Assembly (NCBI GenBank): GCA_947247005.1
Contig: OX365955.1
Location: forward strand, 44,433,822-44,497,821
Origin: Spisula solida
Taxonomy: Eukaryota; Mollusca; Bivalvia; Venerida; Mactridae
Reading direction: 5' to 3'
Length of the DNA: 64,000 nt
Positions within the stretch are counted from its first letter, which is position 1, and each line of letters opens with the position of its first letter. Under the pieces are notes generated by a model that searched no databases, was not told the origin of the DNA, and saw only the letters and a list, made by a program, of their open reading frames with translations. Made by a program: the position numbers and the translations under genes. Positions 1 through 12,301 of this stretch are shown here, piece after piece.

Positions 1-41
1 GACCATTGCAGCCTAATGTCCCACTGGGAACGAAGAGAATT

Positions 42-66
42 AAGTAAGTAAGTAAGTAAGTAAGTA
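42..66. repeat. TAAG microsatellite
   Basis: Six consecutive AAGT/TAAG units. Confidence 0.8.
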
Positions 67-127
67 ACATATTAGACTTGAAATCTTTCGTCTACTGAAT
101 TTTTAAGTCACACTGGTCAACAATACT

Positions 128-402
128 CGTTTAGTTTATACTAATTCGTTTAAGGTGGACTGTTGAAACAAGTTTTCCTAACTCTTATTAATCACTCTCA
201 TCACCTCAGTCCTATTGTTATCCATTGCTACAAGGGTATGAGAAAAGAGAAGCTAGTTTCAAGTATATGTGTCCAGCCAAGGAATGAATTACTGGTATCA
301 TTTTTTATTTTGTCTTTGGTATGACGCAGCCTGTGATCAATCCCAGGACCTCCAGCACTCAAAGCGGACGTTCTTCCAGAAGACTATCCAGGAGGGGGTG
401 AA
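128..402 (-). mobile_element. tRNA-derived SINE, copy 1
   Basis: Minus-oriented SINE. The tRNA-like head is at its high-coordinate end (~335-402) and the body, shared with copy 2, runs down to ~128 (GTTTATACTAATT, AAACAAGTTTT and GGGTATGAGA landmarks). The pol III box region is worn compared with copy 2. Confidence 0.65.
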
Positions 403-509
403 CAGTACTTCAGTTAAATTGAAATTACCCAGCCACATTATCCTTACACTGTATGAACAAGCAGTTACCTGCAACTAACTATGCTAAGCAGCAAGCAAAG
501 GAAATACAC

Positions 510-625
510 CAGTACCATCTTTTAATTAATGAATTTGGCCTGTTGCAGCCTGGGAGCGAATCAAAGACCTCTTGCATTCGAAGCAGATGCCCTGCCACAA
601 GGCTAACAAGGCGGATTTCTACTAA
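510..625 (-). mobile_element. tRNA-like SINE head fragment
   Basis: On the minus strand a tRNA-like stretch (GTTAGCCTTGTGGCAGGGC, then TTCGATTCGCTCC-like box B spacing) resembles the heads of the neighbouring SINE copies. The body is not preserved. Confidence 0.4.
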
Positions 626-1002
626 ATTATCATTTCAGACTATTAAACGGCTGAAACTTATCAGCACTCAATGTGAAATTTGGTTGTATCAAATGTCAAA
701 AGAACTCTTGATTTCTAATTTAGGTATGTGTGTATTGAAGCAAAACTCATTTATAGCTCTTGTTATGGTTAGCCATTGGCAAGAGTGGTATAAATAGATA
801 GAACCATAGATAACTACAATATACTACTTAGAAGTACATGCAAGCAAAGATGCCATGCTACAAGACATGTAAAGAAATTAAGTGATCGCTTTACAATGTG
901 ACACCAAAACTGTTGTTCTACAGCATAACTAAACGGTAAAACCAAACCACACACACAGTGGCCAACCCCTACTGGAAAGTACCATGTTAAGCTGCAATAC
1001 CC

Positions 1003-1255
1003 AGTTTATACTAATTAATTTATTTTAGGTTGATTGTGAAACAAGTTTTTCCAACCTATATTAAACCTCAATCCTGATGTTATCTATCGCCACGAGGGTA
1101 TGAGAGAAGAGAAGCTAGTCTCAAATTTATGCTGAGCGTCTAGCAAGGGAATATGTGGTCCCATTTTAATTTTGCCTTTGGTATGAAGCAGCCTGTGATC
1201 CAAGCCAGGACCTCCCGCACTCGAAGCGAACGCTCTACCACTAGGCTATCAACTA
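1003..1255 (-). mobile_element. tRNA-derived SINE, copy 2
   Basis: Same family as 128-402, minus orientation. The head reads GATAGCCTAGTGGTAGAGCG on the minus strand, a good A box with tRNA anticodon-arm spacing, followed by GTCCTGGCTTGGATC at the B-box position. The body is alignable with copy 1 over its length. Confidence 0.75.
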
Positions 1256-1386
1256 GCTACAATACCCGACCCATTCTGTAAGAGTGGCCATGATGTAATA
1301 GGCTTCGTTTAGTTAGTTATGTTTATATGATACCCATGATACAGTTATATCCGAGGGTTGTCACAGTAAATCTTAGAATTCAGTTA

Positions 1387-2858
1387 CAGTAAAACCTCGG
1401 TAATACGAGCAGCGATTATTCGAGCAACCGGCCTAATTCGAGCAAAGTCCCGACGAATTTGCTCTATATTGTACATTAATTTATCCCTCTAACTCGATTT
1501 AAGTTATTACGAGCATCCGGTGTCGGTGTCGGTCCAATCAACAATTTTCAACGATAATTAATTACCTTATCTCGAGGCAATCATCCGAGCGAAATTTCAC
1601 ACCTCCGAAAAATATCATACTAAATTTTGTTACGGTCCGTATTTTTCACACATCGTGATATTCACATTTTATGACAATAGCGTAATCCCTAACACTTGAA
1701 TTGATTTCCGTATTTTCGATTCGTTACATTAAACACGAAGTAGAAGATATTTTATTAATGAGCGTATTTTAAACCAACACATAGGTTTCAGAACAAGTTC
1801 AATAGGCAACAATTGGGAACTTTAACACATACGAGAACTAGAATTATTAAATGCAACATCGTTGCTTCGAACATACTGACTCGCACAGACTTTTAATTAT
1901 CGTAAGATAAACCGACGTACATGTAGAATCTTAAATATTTAGGCTCCGTTCGTTATAAAACTGCAAGTCAAAATCATTTCAAAACTTTTTCATATCCCGT
2001 ATTTATGAAAACCTGCGAATGTAAGCTTACGTACAGTGCACGTGTCCGATACTGAATAAGTGAAGTAAATCAAGTCCGCGATTAAATCCAATTCTTATCG
2101 AACAACCCTGAAGAATAAAAAATTTGTGGGCTTTGTAAAGTAGCAAATTAAATGTCAACTGAATCCACAATATGTGCAGATTGGCTAATTCATACCGCGG
2201 TATGGAACTCTGACGTAACACTACTCCCAACTGGACCGGCAATTTCTTTGATGTGCGGTGCGTTTGAAGTCAGTCGAAAGACCGCCGCGTTTGATGTCTC
2301 CAAATTGTCGCGCGCGTTTCAATTGGAAACCACAGGGATATAACTCATTCAGCTAAACATCATGTCCTAAATAAATTATCATTGATAATATAGTGCATGT
2401 TTTTTACTCAATGAGCCATATCCCTGTGCTGAGAACTGGATCGACTTTGCATCCGGGTTTTATTTTATCACGTGTGATTTTTGTGCGTGGGTGTTTGTTC
2501 AAACATGTAGGATCTATCGTGCGCTTTTGATAATGTTATCTTTTTGCTGATGCGAACTTTTATTACAACCGTTAAATGGAGTTTGATATTTAATGTTAAA
2601 GGATTCATTACGACTTTCATATGCCATTTGTTGAATTTGGCAAATGTCCACACGATTCAAATTGCGTATAGACTTGATAAACAATGACAATATTCGTAGT
2701 TACAACCAAATACATGTATCATACGTGATTTCATTATAAACACAGTTACACTTTGTCATAACAACAATTCATCGTAGACTTCGGATATTTCGAGCACCTG
2801 GCTTAACTCGAGCATTTGGCTTGTCCCGATGGGTCCTCGAGATAACGAGGTTTTACTG
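1387..2858. mobile_element. Pogo-like nonautonomous DNA transposon, complete
   Basis: 1472-bp element flanked by TA on both sides (1385-1386 and 2859-2860). Termini CAGTAAAACCTCGGTAATAC and CAGTAAAACCTCGTTATCTC are inverted and of the form seen in pogo/Tigger transposons. No transposase was recognised; the small ORFs inside are not supported. An inverted relative lies at 56254-57668. Confidence 0.75.
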
Positions 2859-3054
2859 TATTATTCTTTTTTTCGGGACAATTTTTCTACGATTCACTGG
2901 GACAACCCTTGTATATAAATTATATATATATTGATACAGTTCATGCTACGAGGATAACAATACAACAGCCAAGTAACTACATACTGTATTCATGCAGTGA
3001 TATATATACATGCTACTAGGATGCTACATATAGGGGAGATAATATATACAGGGG

Positions 3055-3158
3055 TATTCATATGCAAATGTGCCCACCAGCTAGCTATTGGTGAATTACA
3101 GGTTTTTATTGTCCATTCAACCAATAGACTGTCGGTGGGCATTTTGCATATATGAATA
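3055..3158. mobile_element. 104-bp foldback MITE
   Basis: Arms TATTCATATGCAAATGTGCC and its near-complement at 3136-3158 form a hairpin. It lies downstream of dehydrogenase exon 8. Confidence 0.55.
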
Positions 3159-3220
3159 GGTGAACTTCCCTACATGCTATAGGAATACCAATACAACAAC
3201 TAGGTATCTACAATACTTAC

Positions 3221-6200
3221 AATAAGACCATGTGGCCAGTAACCATTGGTTACAGCTTGAAAACCAACAGTTTTTAGCGCACTTTTCACATACGTCTGTG
3301 CTGATGGAATAAACAAACTGGGACGACGGATCTTACTCATATTGCTACACACAAAGTATGGATTCACACACTGTAACAGGAAATGTACACAATTTATTCA
3401 AGTTTTGTTGAAATCGAATAATATACATAGGATCATTGCCAACTACATTGATACAAAACGTTGTAGCTCAAAAATGTCAACTTTTTTGAAAAGGGAAATT
3501 TTTTATGAGGTTTTAGAAATTGACTTTTTGTGTAAAAATCTGCATGTGACAAAATCTCGTAGCTGGAAAATGACAGGACGAAATGTCGTAGAATTGTGAC
3601 GAAATTTCGCAGCATTGACCTAAATGACGAAAATGATTTGTGTTGAGCTTCCAAGTATAGACCAAGTTTTGTGCCAAGTTGTGGATAAATATTGTTTATG
3701 TTTAAATTCTTCAATATTATGATGAAGACATACTAAATGTAGATGGAGTTTGTCTTGATTTAACCTATTCTTTAAATAGACAATGTATGAAATATTAACA
3801 CATATTTACATGATAGGGTCTAGTCTGGGGTAGCATTTAACAAGTATGGGTATTATTTTTAAAGAAAACAATAATATATATTTACCTGAACTCTAACCCC
3901 CTTACTGATATACTCATAGTCCAAACATTCCGATAGAAACCCTACGTACGCCTGAAATAAAAACAACAAATTATAAGATTATATGGTTGGTAAAGCATCC
4001 TGCATAAAATTCATTTGTTGCACATGTATTTATGAAAGAGGTTTGACTTAGCTTCTGATAAAGTGATGAACTGAGTTAAGTAGTCAAAAGATTATAAACA
4101 CACACCTCAAGCCATTTTTTATTCAGCCCTAAACTGTTAAAACAAGCATGCACAATTTGATCTGATATGAGCGGTTGGTGGCCTGACACCTAGTTTAACA
4201 AGTCATTAAGAATTGCAAGCAATACAGAAGTCCCCTACCAGTTTGAAGCCATTTTCAATGTTTCTGTTGCCATAGCAACCACATTTTTTGTCAGAATCAA
4301 AATATGTTTATAATGTGCATAATCCTTATTGCCCCCTATCCACATACCAAGTTTCATAAACCTAGCTTGAAAACTGTTTCAGTTATGTCAGGATCTAGAT
4401 TTTTTGACGGACAGACTGAAGGACGCAAGAACTGATGGACGGACGGCAAACCTACAGTCCCATCCGGTCAAAAACCGGTAAGGAACTAATAATGGATACC
4501 CTACGTCTACTGGCAAGGATGAAAAGACAGGAGTCTGAAAGTCAATGTATTTGGACAGCAGGTGTCTTGTGATTCAAAATTATAAGCTCCTTAAATAAAA
4601 GTGACAGTATATTACAGTACAAACTGGAACAGTTTGGCACAAACACCATAAAAACCTCCAACAGATTATTTGGTCTCGGTGAAATGATGATACACTAGTA
4701 AACAGTACATCTCTCTAACAGGTAAATAGCTGAAACCTTTTCCCGGTGAGAAGCCAGTTCAAGACATTGAAGTTTTTTCTGTTTTGTAAAACATTTACTA
4801 ACCTTGCAAGCAGAATATACACCCAACATAGGGGTAGGTGAGGAGCCCGCAGCAGATGATATGTTATTGTTAACTTACCTTACAAGCAGAATATACACCC
4901 AACATAGGGGTAGGTGGGGAGCCAGCAGCAGATGATATGTTATTGTTAACTTACCTTACAAGCAGAATATACACCCAACATAGGGGTAGGTGATGACCCC
5001 GCAGCAGATGATATGTTAATGATTAAACCTTTCTTCTTCTCTACCATAGTAGGTAATACTATACTTGTCATCTGCAATACATATATACATATAATATAGT
5101 CGCACTTAAACATTTTTAATGTTTTTCTATTTAACCAACTTCAATAGTATTAGAGTAGTATAGATAAGTGTTACAACAGGTGGATGTAAAATTGATGTAA
5201 TGAACTCAAGAGAAGTGGTTATCTAAAAATAATATACAGTCAAACTGTATTAAAATACTCTCGATTTATACTCTTCATTTATTAACGTTTCGGCCTGAGC
5301 CTTTCTCAAAAGTAAATGAAGAGTATAAACCAAGAGTGGTTCTTATTAACAATTCCCTTTGGAATAAAATCAGAGTTGTATTAAAATAGCCAGTGTTATA
5401 ATTACATTGCCTATCTTTATAAAACTTATTACATGTACTTTTTAACTGATAGAAGGATACAAATAGTCGAAACCTAGCAACCACCAAGCATGATACATTT
5501 TCCTTCATTGATAAAACTGAAAGTATTGAAATGACTTACCTGAGTAACAGATGTACAATTCACATATAAAAGGTTGTTAAATACCTGAAATATAAGAAAG
5601 CACAATTTAAATACTTTATCACAGAAACTTGTAATATTATAAATGGTATATAGAGGATATCTGTTGATATTGATGTAAGATCAATCGTAATTTCACTGAG
5701 TGATCACAGAAAGTAACCACAATTGAAAATTTAATTTTCTGTGATCAGGAGTGAAATAAAAATTGATCTTGCACTAGAAATTAACAAATTTTCTGTTTGT
5801 TTTATACTTAAATTTCTCTTAAAATGGTGCAGTAATTGGCTCTATTGGAAAAATCATGATGAAACAAGAGATGTTTGTAAAACACGTATGCCCCTTTGGC
5901 AGCCCAATAGCCAGAAATGGTGAAGGTTGCAGTGACCTTGACCTTAGACATACTGACCTCAAAATTAATAGGGGTCATCTACTGTTGCTGACCAACCTCC
6001 ATGTAAAGTTTGAAGATCCTAGGTCAAAGCATTCTTGAATTATTGAACGGAAACCATTTAAATAGTCAGAAATGGTAAAGGTCACAGTGACATTGATCTT
6101 TGATCTACTGACCTCAAAATCAATAGGGGTCATCTACTCTTGCTGACCAACCTCCATGTAAAGTTTGAAGATCCTAGGTCAAAGGGTTCTTGAGTTATTG

Positions 6201-9200
6201 AACGAAAACCATTTTATACGACCGACAGACATGTGCAAAGCAATATACCCCTCATCAAAGATTGGGGGCATAATTAGAACAATTATGACTTTTAAAACAG
6301 TGAAAGTAATGACACAATAACTTACTTTCTCTCTATCTTCAACATCCAAAAATAGGTCTGGAAACTCGTAGGATAAACCTACATTGTTTACTGCAATATA
6401 AAATAAGATAGGTTTTAGAACATATGAAAGGTGTACTCTTACAATTAAAGACTACAAGTGTGGGGCATAATATCTGTGCACTGAACAGACCCATACCATG
6501 CCGTAAAATTAAGATAATTTTTTTTAATTAAAACAAAGAATATTTACATGCTAAGACCAAACCCTGTAAGTGGAGAGTAGTTTTGGCTCTGTTCATTTGT
6601 TTTTTGTAACAAGTTAAACAAATACAATGTTTCTGCTTGTTGGGTGCTGCATCTGTTGACATCAGAACAGACAGAATGTCGCGTCTGACACGTTACCAAT
6701 TTGCTTGAGTGCATTATTGTAGAGGAACAAAACTTTCTATCCATACTTTAAGCTATTGTTGAGAAGTAGATATGATCTTATCACCCGGAAATGAGACGAC
6801 AAATACCTGCCAGTTTGACAAACTGTTTTACATTAGAATAAAAAGGCTGTGGCGAAGCAGTTGAAGGTGTATATGTGAAGTTGCCTAGCAACAAGAATAG
6901 AAGGTCGGTCGAAATGATGAAAGTCGATCATTGATTACTAGGAAGGTTACGTGGAGATTATGACCATATTTGAACGATCAGTAATATATGTCCGAATTTA
7001 TTTGATAGTTTGCATCAATCATTGAATGACCCTCATACACGATTTCAGATTGAATATTTACAATATTTATAGCTGTCCACAACGTCAGATACATTGTTAA
7101 CAAAGTAAGTAAAGTGTGTACAACCTTTTTTGGGAGGGTTGTTGCGATAGGTACAAAGCATTCATGTAAAGTTTCATTGAAATCTGATCAATGGTTCAGG
7201 AGAACAAACACGGAAAAACTAAGTGACATTCATCCAGCATAGAATGTATATATCTCATCCACCATTTGAGGCATACATAGTTAGCTTACTTTGAGGCAAT
7301 TTTTTTTTTTTTTAAACATCTTTTATTTTCATAAGACATACACACATAATACGAAATATACAAATAAATATCTCATCATATAGAGTTTGGAAAATTAAAT
7401 CAATACATAGCTGAACTCTTATGATATTAATAATATATGTTATTATGATTTTTGTATGAAAGGAAACAATTAGAAGGAAATGACTTACCTAGAATACCAA
7501 TATCTAGACCAGTGAGTTTAACTTTAATGCCATCATATATAGAGGTACCACTAGAGAAATCAGCAACAATTATCCGAGTTTTCACATTGTGCTTGGATTC
7601 TGAAAATAATTCAGCACAAAATGTCACACAATTTCCTCCATTTATGTGTTATAGCTACAGTGATTCCACTAGCTTCTGATTTTGAAGGATCATTTTGATA
7701 CTTTTAACTGAATTATACCACTTTAGAGGCAAAATATCCGTGATTTTAAGAATAAATAACCCTTCAAATCAAAATCTTGAGTGTCAAAATGTGGCTTTGT
7801 GGAAATTTCAAAGATCAAAACCCCTACTCCAGGTCACATGGAACCCCTGATTTATTGATAAATATCATAAGTTCATCAGGGTGATGGAGTCTCAATAAAA
7901 GCGTTTCAAAACTTACTTCCAAAGAAACCGGTTCTAAAAGATATTACAGTCTACAAGCCTCAAAGTTACTAAAAGTAATTAACATTGTATGTCGGGCTAG
8001 TGAGTAATCATGAACACTACATATTACTCAATACTACACTCAAACCTGCCAACAGCAAAACTGGTTGTTGTTGACAGGTGGCCTCTCTAAATAGTTGACT
8101 CATTGAAAATTTAAAAGATTCGCAGGTAAGACTGGGCATATCAAACTGTGGCAAGTATTCCTCAACAAAATTTAACAATGTCATCATTCTTATTTAATTG
8201 GTCAGATGGGCAATAATACAGGTGATCTTTGAAGTCAGGTTTTGTAATAGTGGTCTATGTTTACAGGTGGTCTTACACGATCAATTATATACATTTCTTA
8301 CCGATTGTACCAGCCACATCTTCCAGTTTGGCCTGAGTTCTACTTATCAGTACTATGTTCATACCAGCTTGAGCAAGCTGCATCGCATATTCCTTGCCTA
8401 TACCATCTGTAGCACCAGTCACCACTATAACAAAACAAAATATACATTCTTAAACAAGAAGATCCATCACGAAGCATACGAATGCAGTGATCATACCGCA
8501 AGTCAGCAACAGTTCTGAGGCAGTACCTATTAGTTATTTAAATCTACCGGATATAAACTGGTATTCAACAAACAAAGGCCTGGCAGGATGACAACACTCG
8601 TCTACCAGTACAAATCAGAGCCTGTCAATTTCTAATTTTTACTTTCTTTAAAGTTTAAACATGATTTAAGACTTTCTGATTAAAAAGAAATAGGAAAAGA
8701 ATCCATTTTACATCATGTAGATACACACAGAAGATGCATATTCCATGCATTCATGAGGCTGGTAGTGGTAGATGTCAGGATGTAGGGTAGATGTCAGGAT
8801 GAAAGATAGATGTGAGGATGCTGGGTAGATGTCTGGATGTAGGGTAGATGCCAGGATGTAAGGTAGATGTCAGGATGTAGGGTAGATGTGAGGATGCTGG
8901 ATAGATGTCAGAATGTAAGGTAGATATCAGGATGTAGGGTAGGTGTCAGGATGTAGGGTAGATGTCAGGATGTAGGGAAGATGTCAGGATGTAGGTTAGA
9001 TATCAAGATGCTGGGTAGATGTTAGGATGCAGGGTAGATGTCAGGATGTAGGGTAGGTGTCAAGATGTAGGGTAGATGTCAGGATGTAGGGTAGATGTCA
9101 GGATGTAGGGTAGATGTCAGGATGCAGGGTAGATGTCAAGACATAGGGTAGATGCCAGAATGCTGGGTAGATGTCAGGATGTAGGGTAGGTGTCAGGATG

Positions 9201-9828
9201 TAGGGTAGGTGTCAAGATGTAGGGTAGATGTCAGGATGTAGGGTAGATGTCAGGATGTAGGGTAGATGCCAGGATGTAAGGTAGATGTCAGGATGTAGGG
9301 TAGATGTCAGGATGCTGGGTAGATGTCAGGATGCTGGGTATATGTCAGGTAGTTGCTGTCTGTTAGGCTACTGCATACAGATGTCACGTGCACAAGTCCA
9401 ATTATCGTTTGTTGTCATAATAAACATACATCGCGAAAATAGATTTATATACAAATTCACCTTGTCGTATTTTCGGGCATCATCACACACGTAACAGTAA
9501 TTAAAATAACGACATATGCTAGTTAAATTACAATTTTAAGTGCTAGTATGCCCATATAACGAGTTTATTAAGTAAATTAATCAGTTAAATAGGATATAAA
9601 TAATTGACAAGTGCCCTTTGATCAGTTGATCAGCACGCACATACCTGCCCATTCTCCTTTCGATCGTAAGTAGTGAGCTGTCGGTCCGAAACGTGACACA
9701 ATATGTGCATGAAAAGCTCGTATAAATGTTAAACAAACTTTAAGAGCAACATAAGACAGAGCAACCACACCAGCCGCAGCGAAATAGTTCGTGGCTGAGC
9801 CGAGAACGGATCGAACGATGTCGGCCAT
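3221..9828 (-). CDS. HSDL1/HSD17B12-like short-chain dehydrogenase, 3' end not found
   Basis: Short-chain dehydrogenase/reductase of the HSDL1 / HSD17B12 (3-ketoacyl-CoA reductase) group; members reduce keto groups of steroids or acyl-CoAs with NADPH at the ER or mitochondria. Exons in order of transcription: 9645-9828, 8302-8424, 7489-7599, 6326-6390, 5540-5584, 4955-5071, 3886-3951, 3221-3370; all keep phase, giving 287 codons. A hydrophobic segment lies at residues ~15-35. The cofactor motif TGATDGIG is at 64-71, NNVG at 141-144, catalytic Ser at 198 and the YSACK (YxxxK) pair at Tyr211/Lys215. Sequence pieces such as IIVADFSSG and the GYWPH near the end look closest to HSDL1, but HSDL1 in vertebrates has Phe in place of the Tyr, which is present here. 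About 25-35 C-terminal residues are missing; the last exon was not recognised in 1-3220 and probably lies left of the window. The start ATG at 9828 opens the first exon with no upstream alternative seen. Confidence 0.9.
4197..4490. mobile_element. Family A dispersed repeat, copy 1
   Basis: About 290-bp unit starting AACAAGTCATTAAGAATTGC. It contains AGTCCCCTACCGGTTTT, a GACGGACGGACG run and the reverse complement of that box near the end (AAAACCGGTAGGGGACT), finishing AATAA. Five copies occur in the window. It lies in a dehydrogenase intron. Confidence 0.75.
4803..5030 (-). repeat. 76-bp tandem triplication of an exon end plus splice donor
   Basis: Three head-to-tail copies of a 76-bp unit start at 4803, 4879 and 4955. 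The copy at 4955 is the real end of dehydrogenase exon 6; the other two lie in the following intron. Each unit contains the coding stretch with the catalytic YSACK codons and a GT donor (gtaagt in two copies, gttagt in the last). Reading past the first donor gives Lys-Val-Ser-stop, and 76 is not a multiple of three, so only the first donor yields a full protein. The extra copies lack their own acceptor. Confidence 0.9.
5850..6275. repeat. ~155-bp two-copy direct repeat
   Basis: AAATGGTGAAGGTTGCAGTG and AAATGGTAAAGGTCACAGTG units, each followed by ACTGACCTCAAAAT and AATAGGGGTCATCTACT. A related piece is at 28965-29100. Dehydrogenase intron. Confidence 0.65.
7658..7849. mobile_element. Family D GGTTCCA MITE, copy 1
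   Basis: ~190-bp element; left end worn (CAGTGATTCCACTAG), right end inverted GGAACCCCTG. Interior words GGTCATTTTGATACTTTT and AATCTTGAGGGTCAAAA are common to all copies. Confidence 0.7.
8760..9352. repeat. 19-20 bp minisatellite, about 30 units
   Basis: Imperfect tandem copies of AGGATGTAGGGTAGATGTC over ~590 bp in dehydrogenase intron 1; the 69-aa ORF crossing its end is spurious. Confidence 0.9.
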
Positions 9829-10869
9829 ATTGACGCTACAGGTGAAAGGTCAGAGGTCAATTTCGATCACGATTTTAAGACTATACGCCGTACAAGCCCG
9901 TACGGACCGGGTACACAGAATTACATATTATACAAATCGCTCACTTATTTACCGTTTAGCCATAAAAGGCAGTTTTAAGCGCAGGTAACATTGCCATTGA
10001 TAGAGTACCCGAAAAAAATATTACAATACAAATTTTACAATAATTAAATTCTTTTTACTCGATTGTTTTTACAAAACTAAAGGGAGATAATTTTCAAACT
10101 GGGCCATATAGAGTTATGATTCTTGGTCACTGCACTTCTCCTAGTTACCATCTATTCACATACCAAGTTTCAAGTCAATACCTTAAACAGTTTTAGAGTT
10201 ATGCTGTGGACAAAGCGATGGCTCAGTGTAAAACAGTAGTTACTTAGTAACATAATTATTATGTAGTTACAACTGTTTTGCACTGAGCCCTCGAAGATAT
10301 GGGACAGAAGGACAAACGGATACCATATCCCTTTGCCTTGGGCTGGGGGATAAAAAATGCGTCCATGAGACACAGATGCCTTACTCGCCATAAGACCATG
10401 TCAAGGGTGATAACTCAGTCACACAATTTTTTTTCCTTATCTATCTATCTGCCATTTAGTAAAACCCCGCAAGGGGACAGACTTGACACCCATCACCAAC
10501 TAAGATTAATATGAAACAGAGTAAAAGTATAAAAGAATGAAAAGTATGGTTATTTTAAGGGCCACAAATCTGTCTATTCAAGTCAAATCCCAATTAAAAT
10601 ATGTATAGGTATGTCAAATCGTCATGACGACTAATATTCCTACAAATTTGAAGACTGGAGCTCAAAAACTTTTAAGAGTTATGATTGACCCAAACAAAAT
10701 TTCATCATTTCAAGGGCCATTACTCAGCTTATACTAATTAAATCTCTAAAAATCTGTACGTGCACATGCTAACAAGTATTTATATGAAACTTGATGAATT
10801 TTACAAGTACACTCGTTGTTACTCTGAGACACATGGATGCGCTTGCCTTGGTGAAAATTGAAGAAATTA

Positions 10870-11145
10870 CCAAATTAAGGAAACCTGTGTTTGAGTCTCC
10901 CTGGGAAAACTATTTCTCTCCTGGTTAGTGTACAGCCAACATCGAGGTATGGCGCCCAGGAATATAGAACATGTTCAGACACCGCCCTCACGGGTACAAA
11001 TTCACACCTTGGTCAAGTGGAATGTGGTGTATTCTTGCTCAGAGAAATTAAGCAGTGGTGTAGACGGGGATCGTACCCGGCACCTCTTGATCCAAAAGAG
11101 TGCCCTACCTCTAGGCCACTCCTCCCCACTAGGCCAATCCTAGGT
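10870..11145 (-). mobile_element. tRNA-derived SINE of a second family
   Basis: On the minus strand the head starts near 11140 with GTGGCCTAGAGGTAGGGC (A box) and has GGGTACGATCC (B box, consensus GGTTCGANTCC). A non-tRNA body follows to about 10870. The body differs from the 128/1003 family. Confidence 0.65.
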
Positions 11146-11322
11146 AGAGGATCAACGAAGTTCAGAGATATAAAACATTGTTCTGACTTTTTCACTATCT
11201 GAAAGACTAGCTAGTACTTTTAAATCAGAATAACACTAAAATATATGAGAATTAAATTTCATCTTTTATTGTGTCAATCAACCAACAAAATACATACATA
11301 TACATGCAGCAATAGCTCTTTA

Positions 11323-11783
11323 AACAAGTAATTAAGAATTGCAAGCAATACAGAAGTCCCCTACCAGTTTTAAGCCATTTTCAATGTTTCTGTTGCCATA
11401 GCAACCACAATTTTTGTCAGAATCAAAATATTTTCAAACATGCATAATCCCCTTATTGCCCCCTATCCACATATCAAGTTTCATAAACCTAGCTTGAAAA
11501 TTGTTTGAGTTATGGCAGGATCCAGATTTGGGCATATTTTCACTCTTTCTGTCACCATAGCAACCACAATTTTTGTCAGAATCAAAATTTTAGACGTGCA
11601 TAATCCCCTTATTGCCCCCTATCCACATACCAAGTTTCATAAACCTAGCTTGGAAACTGTTTGAGTTATGTCAGGATCCAGATTTTTTGACGGACGGACG
11701 GACGGACTGACGGACTGACTGACCGACCGACCGACGGAGGGCAAACCTATAGTCCCCTCAAGTCAAAAACCGGTAGGGGACTA
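11323..11783. mobile_element. Family A repeat, copy 2, internally duplicated
   Basis: Same landmarks as at 4197-4490 but about 460 bp long, because the middle (CCATAGCAACCACAATTTTT to the CATAAACCTAGCTTG words) is present twice. The GACGGACG run is extended. Confidence 0.75.
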
Positions 11784-12074
11784 AAAAGCTATGTTCTTGT
11801 ACTTGCTCAATCATTGGTAAAAACTGCAATTTACCACCAAGAAAAGAAACGTCATGGTTTTTTCCTACTGGTAGTTTGTAGAGTACAAAGTGAACTGTAA
11901 TTAGTAAGATATTGCTCCTTGAAATGTACCTAAATCCTTTTAATAAATTTGTTTACAAAATGTATCAACAAAACACCTTTTTCAGCCAGAAGTGTTGCGA
12001 GTCAAAATATAATCTAGCTACAATGCAAATTATAAGGAAAAATAAAATAATCATAGGTCAAAATAAGCTTTGTG

Positions 12075-12267
12075 CAGGGGTTCCATTAGCTTATGAATCT
12101 TAAGGGTCATTTTGATACTTTTTGACTAAATTTTACCATTTTATAGGCAAAATATCTATGATTTTAAGAGAAATGACCCTTCAAACCAAAATCTTGAGGG
12201 TCAAAACAAGGCTTTTTGGAAAGTTCAAGGGTCAAAACCCCAACTCCCAAATCAAATGGAACCCCTG
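12075..12267. mobile_element. Family D MITE
   Basis: Complete copy, CAGGGGTTCCATTAGC to GGAACCCCTG. Confidence 0.75.
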
Positions 12268-12301
12268 TTTATGGTATGAATGAGAAGTAGATAATAAGAT
12301 A

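Noticed and set aside
2027..2343. Overlapping ORFs on both strands in the pogo-like element
   Set aside because: Not conserved in the inverted copy at 56.8 kb and lacking transposase motifs.
1..3220. Last exon of the dehydrogenase gene
   Set aside because: Searched for a segment like the family's C-terminal Trp/Leu-rich stretch with a basic end on the minus strand; none with an acceptor was found.
8760..9352. CRISPR-like regular array
   Set aside because: Units are contiguous without unique spacers, in an animal intron: a minisatellite.
9285..9494. 69-aa ORF at end of the minisatellite
   Set aside because: Its first half is simply the translated 19-bp repeat.
11060..11140. Genuine tRNA gene
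   Set aside because: A and B boxes exist but the acceptor stem does not pair and a SINE body follows.
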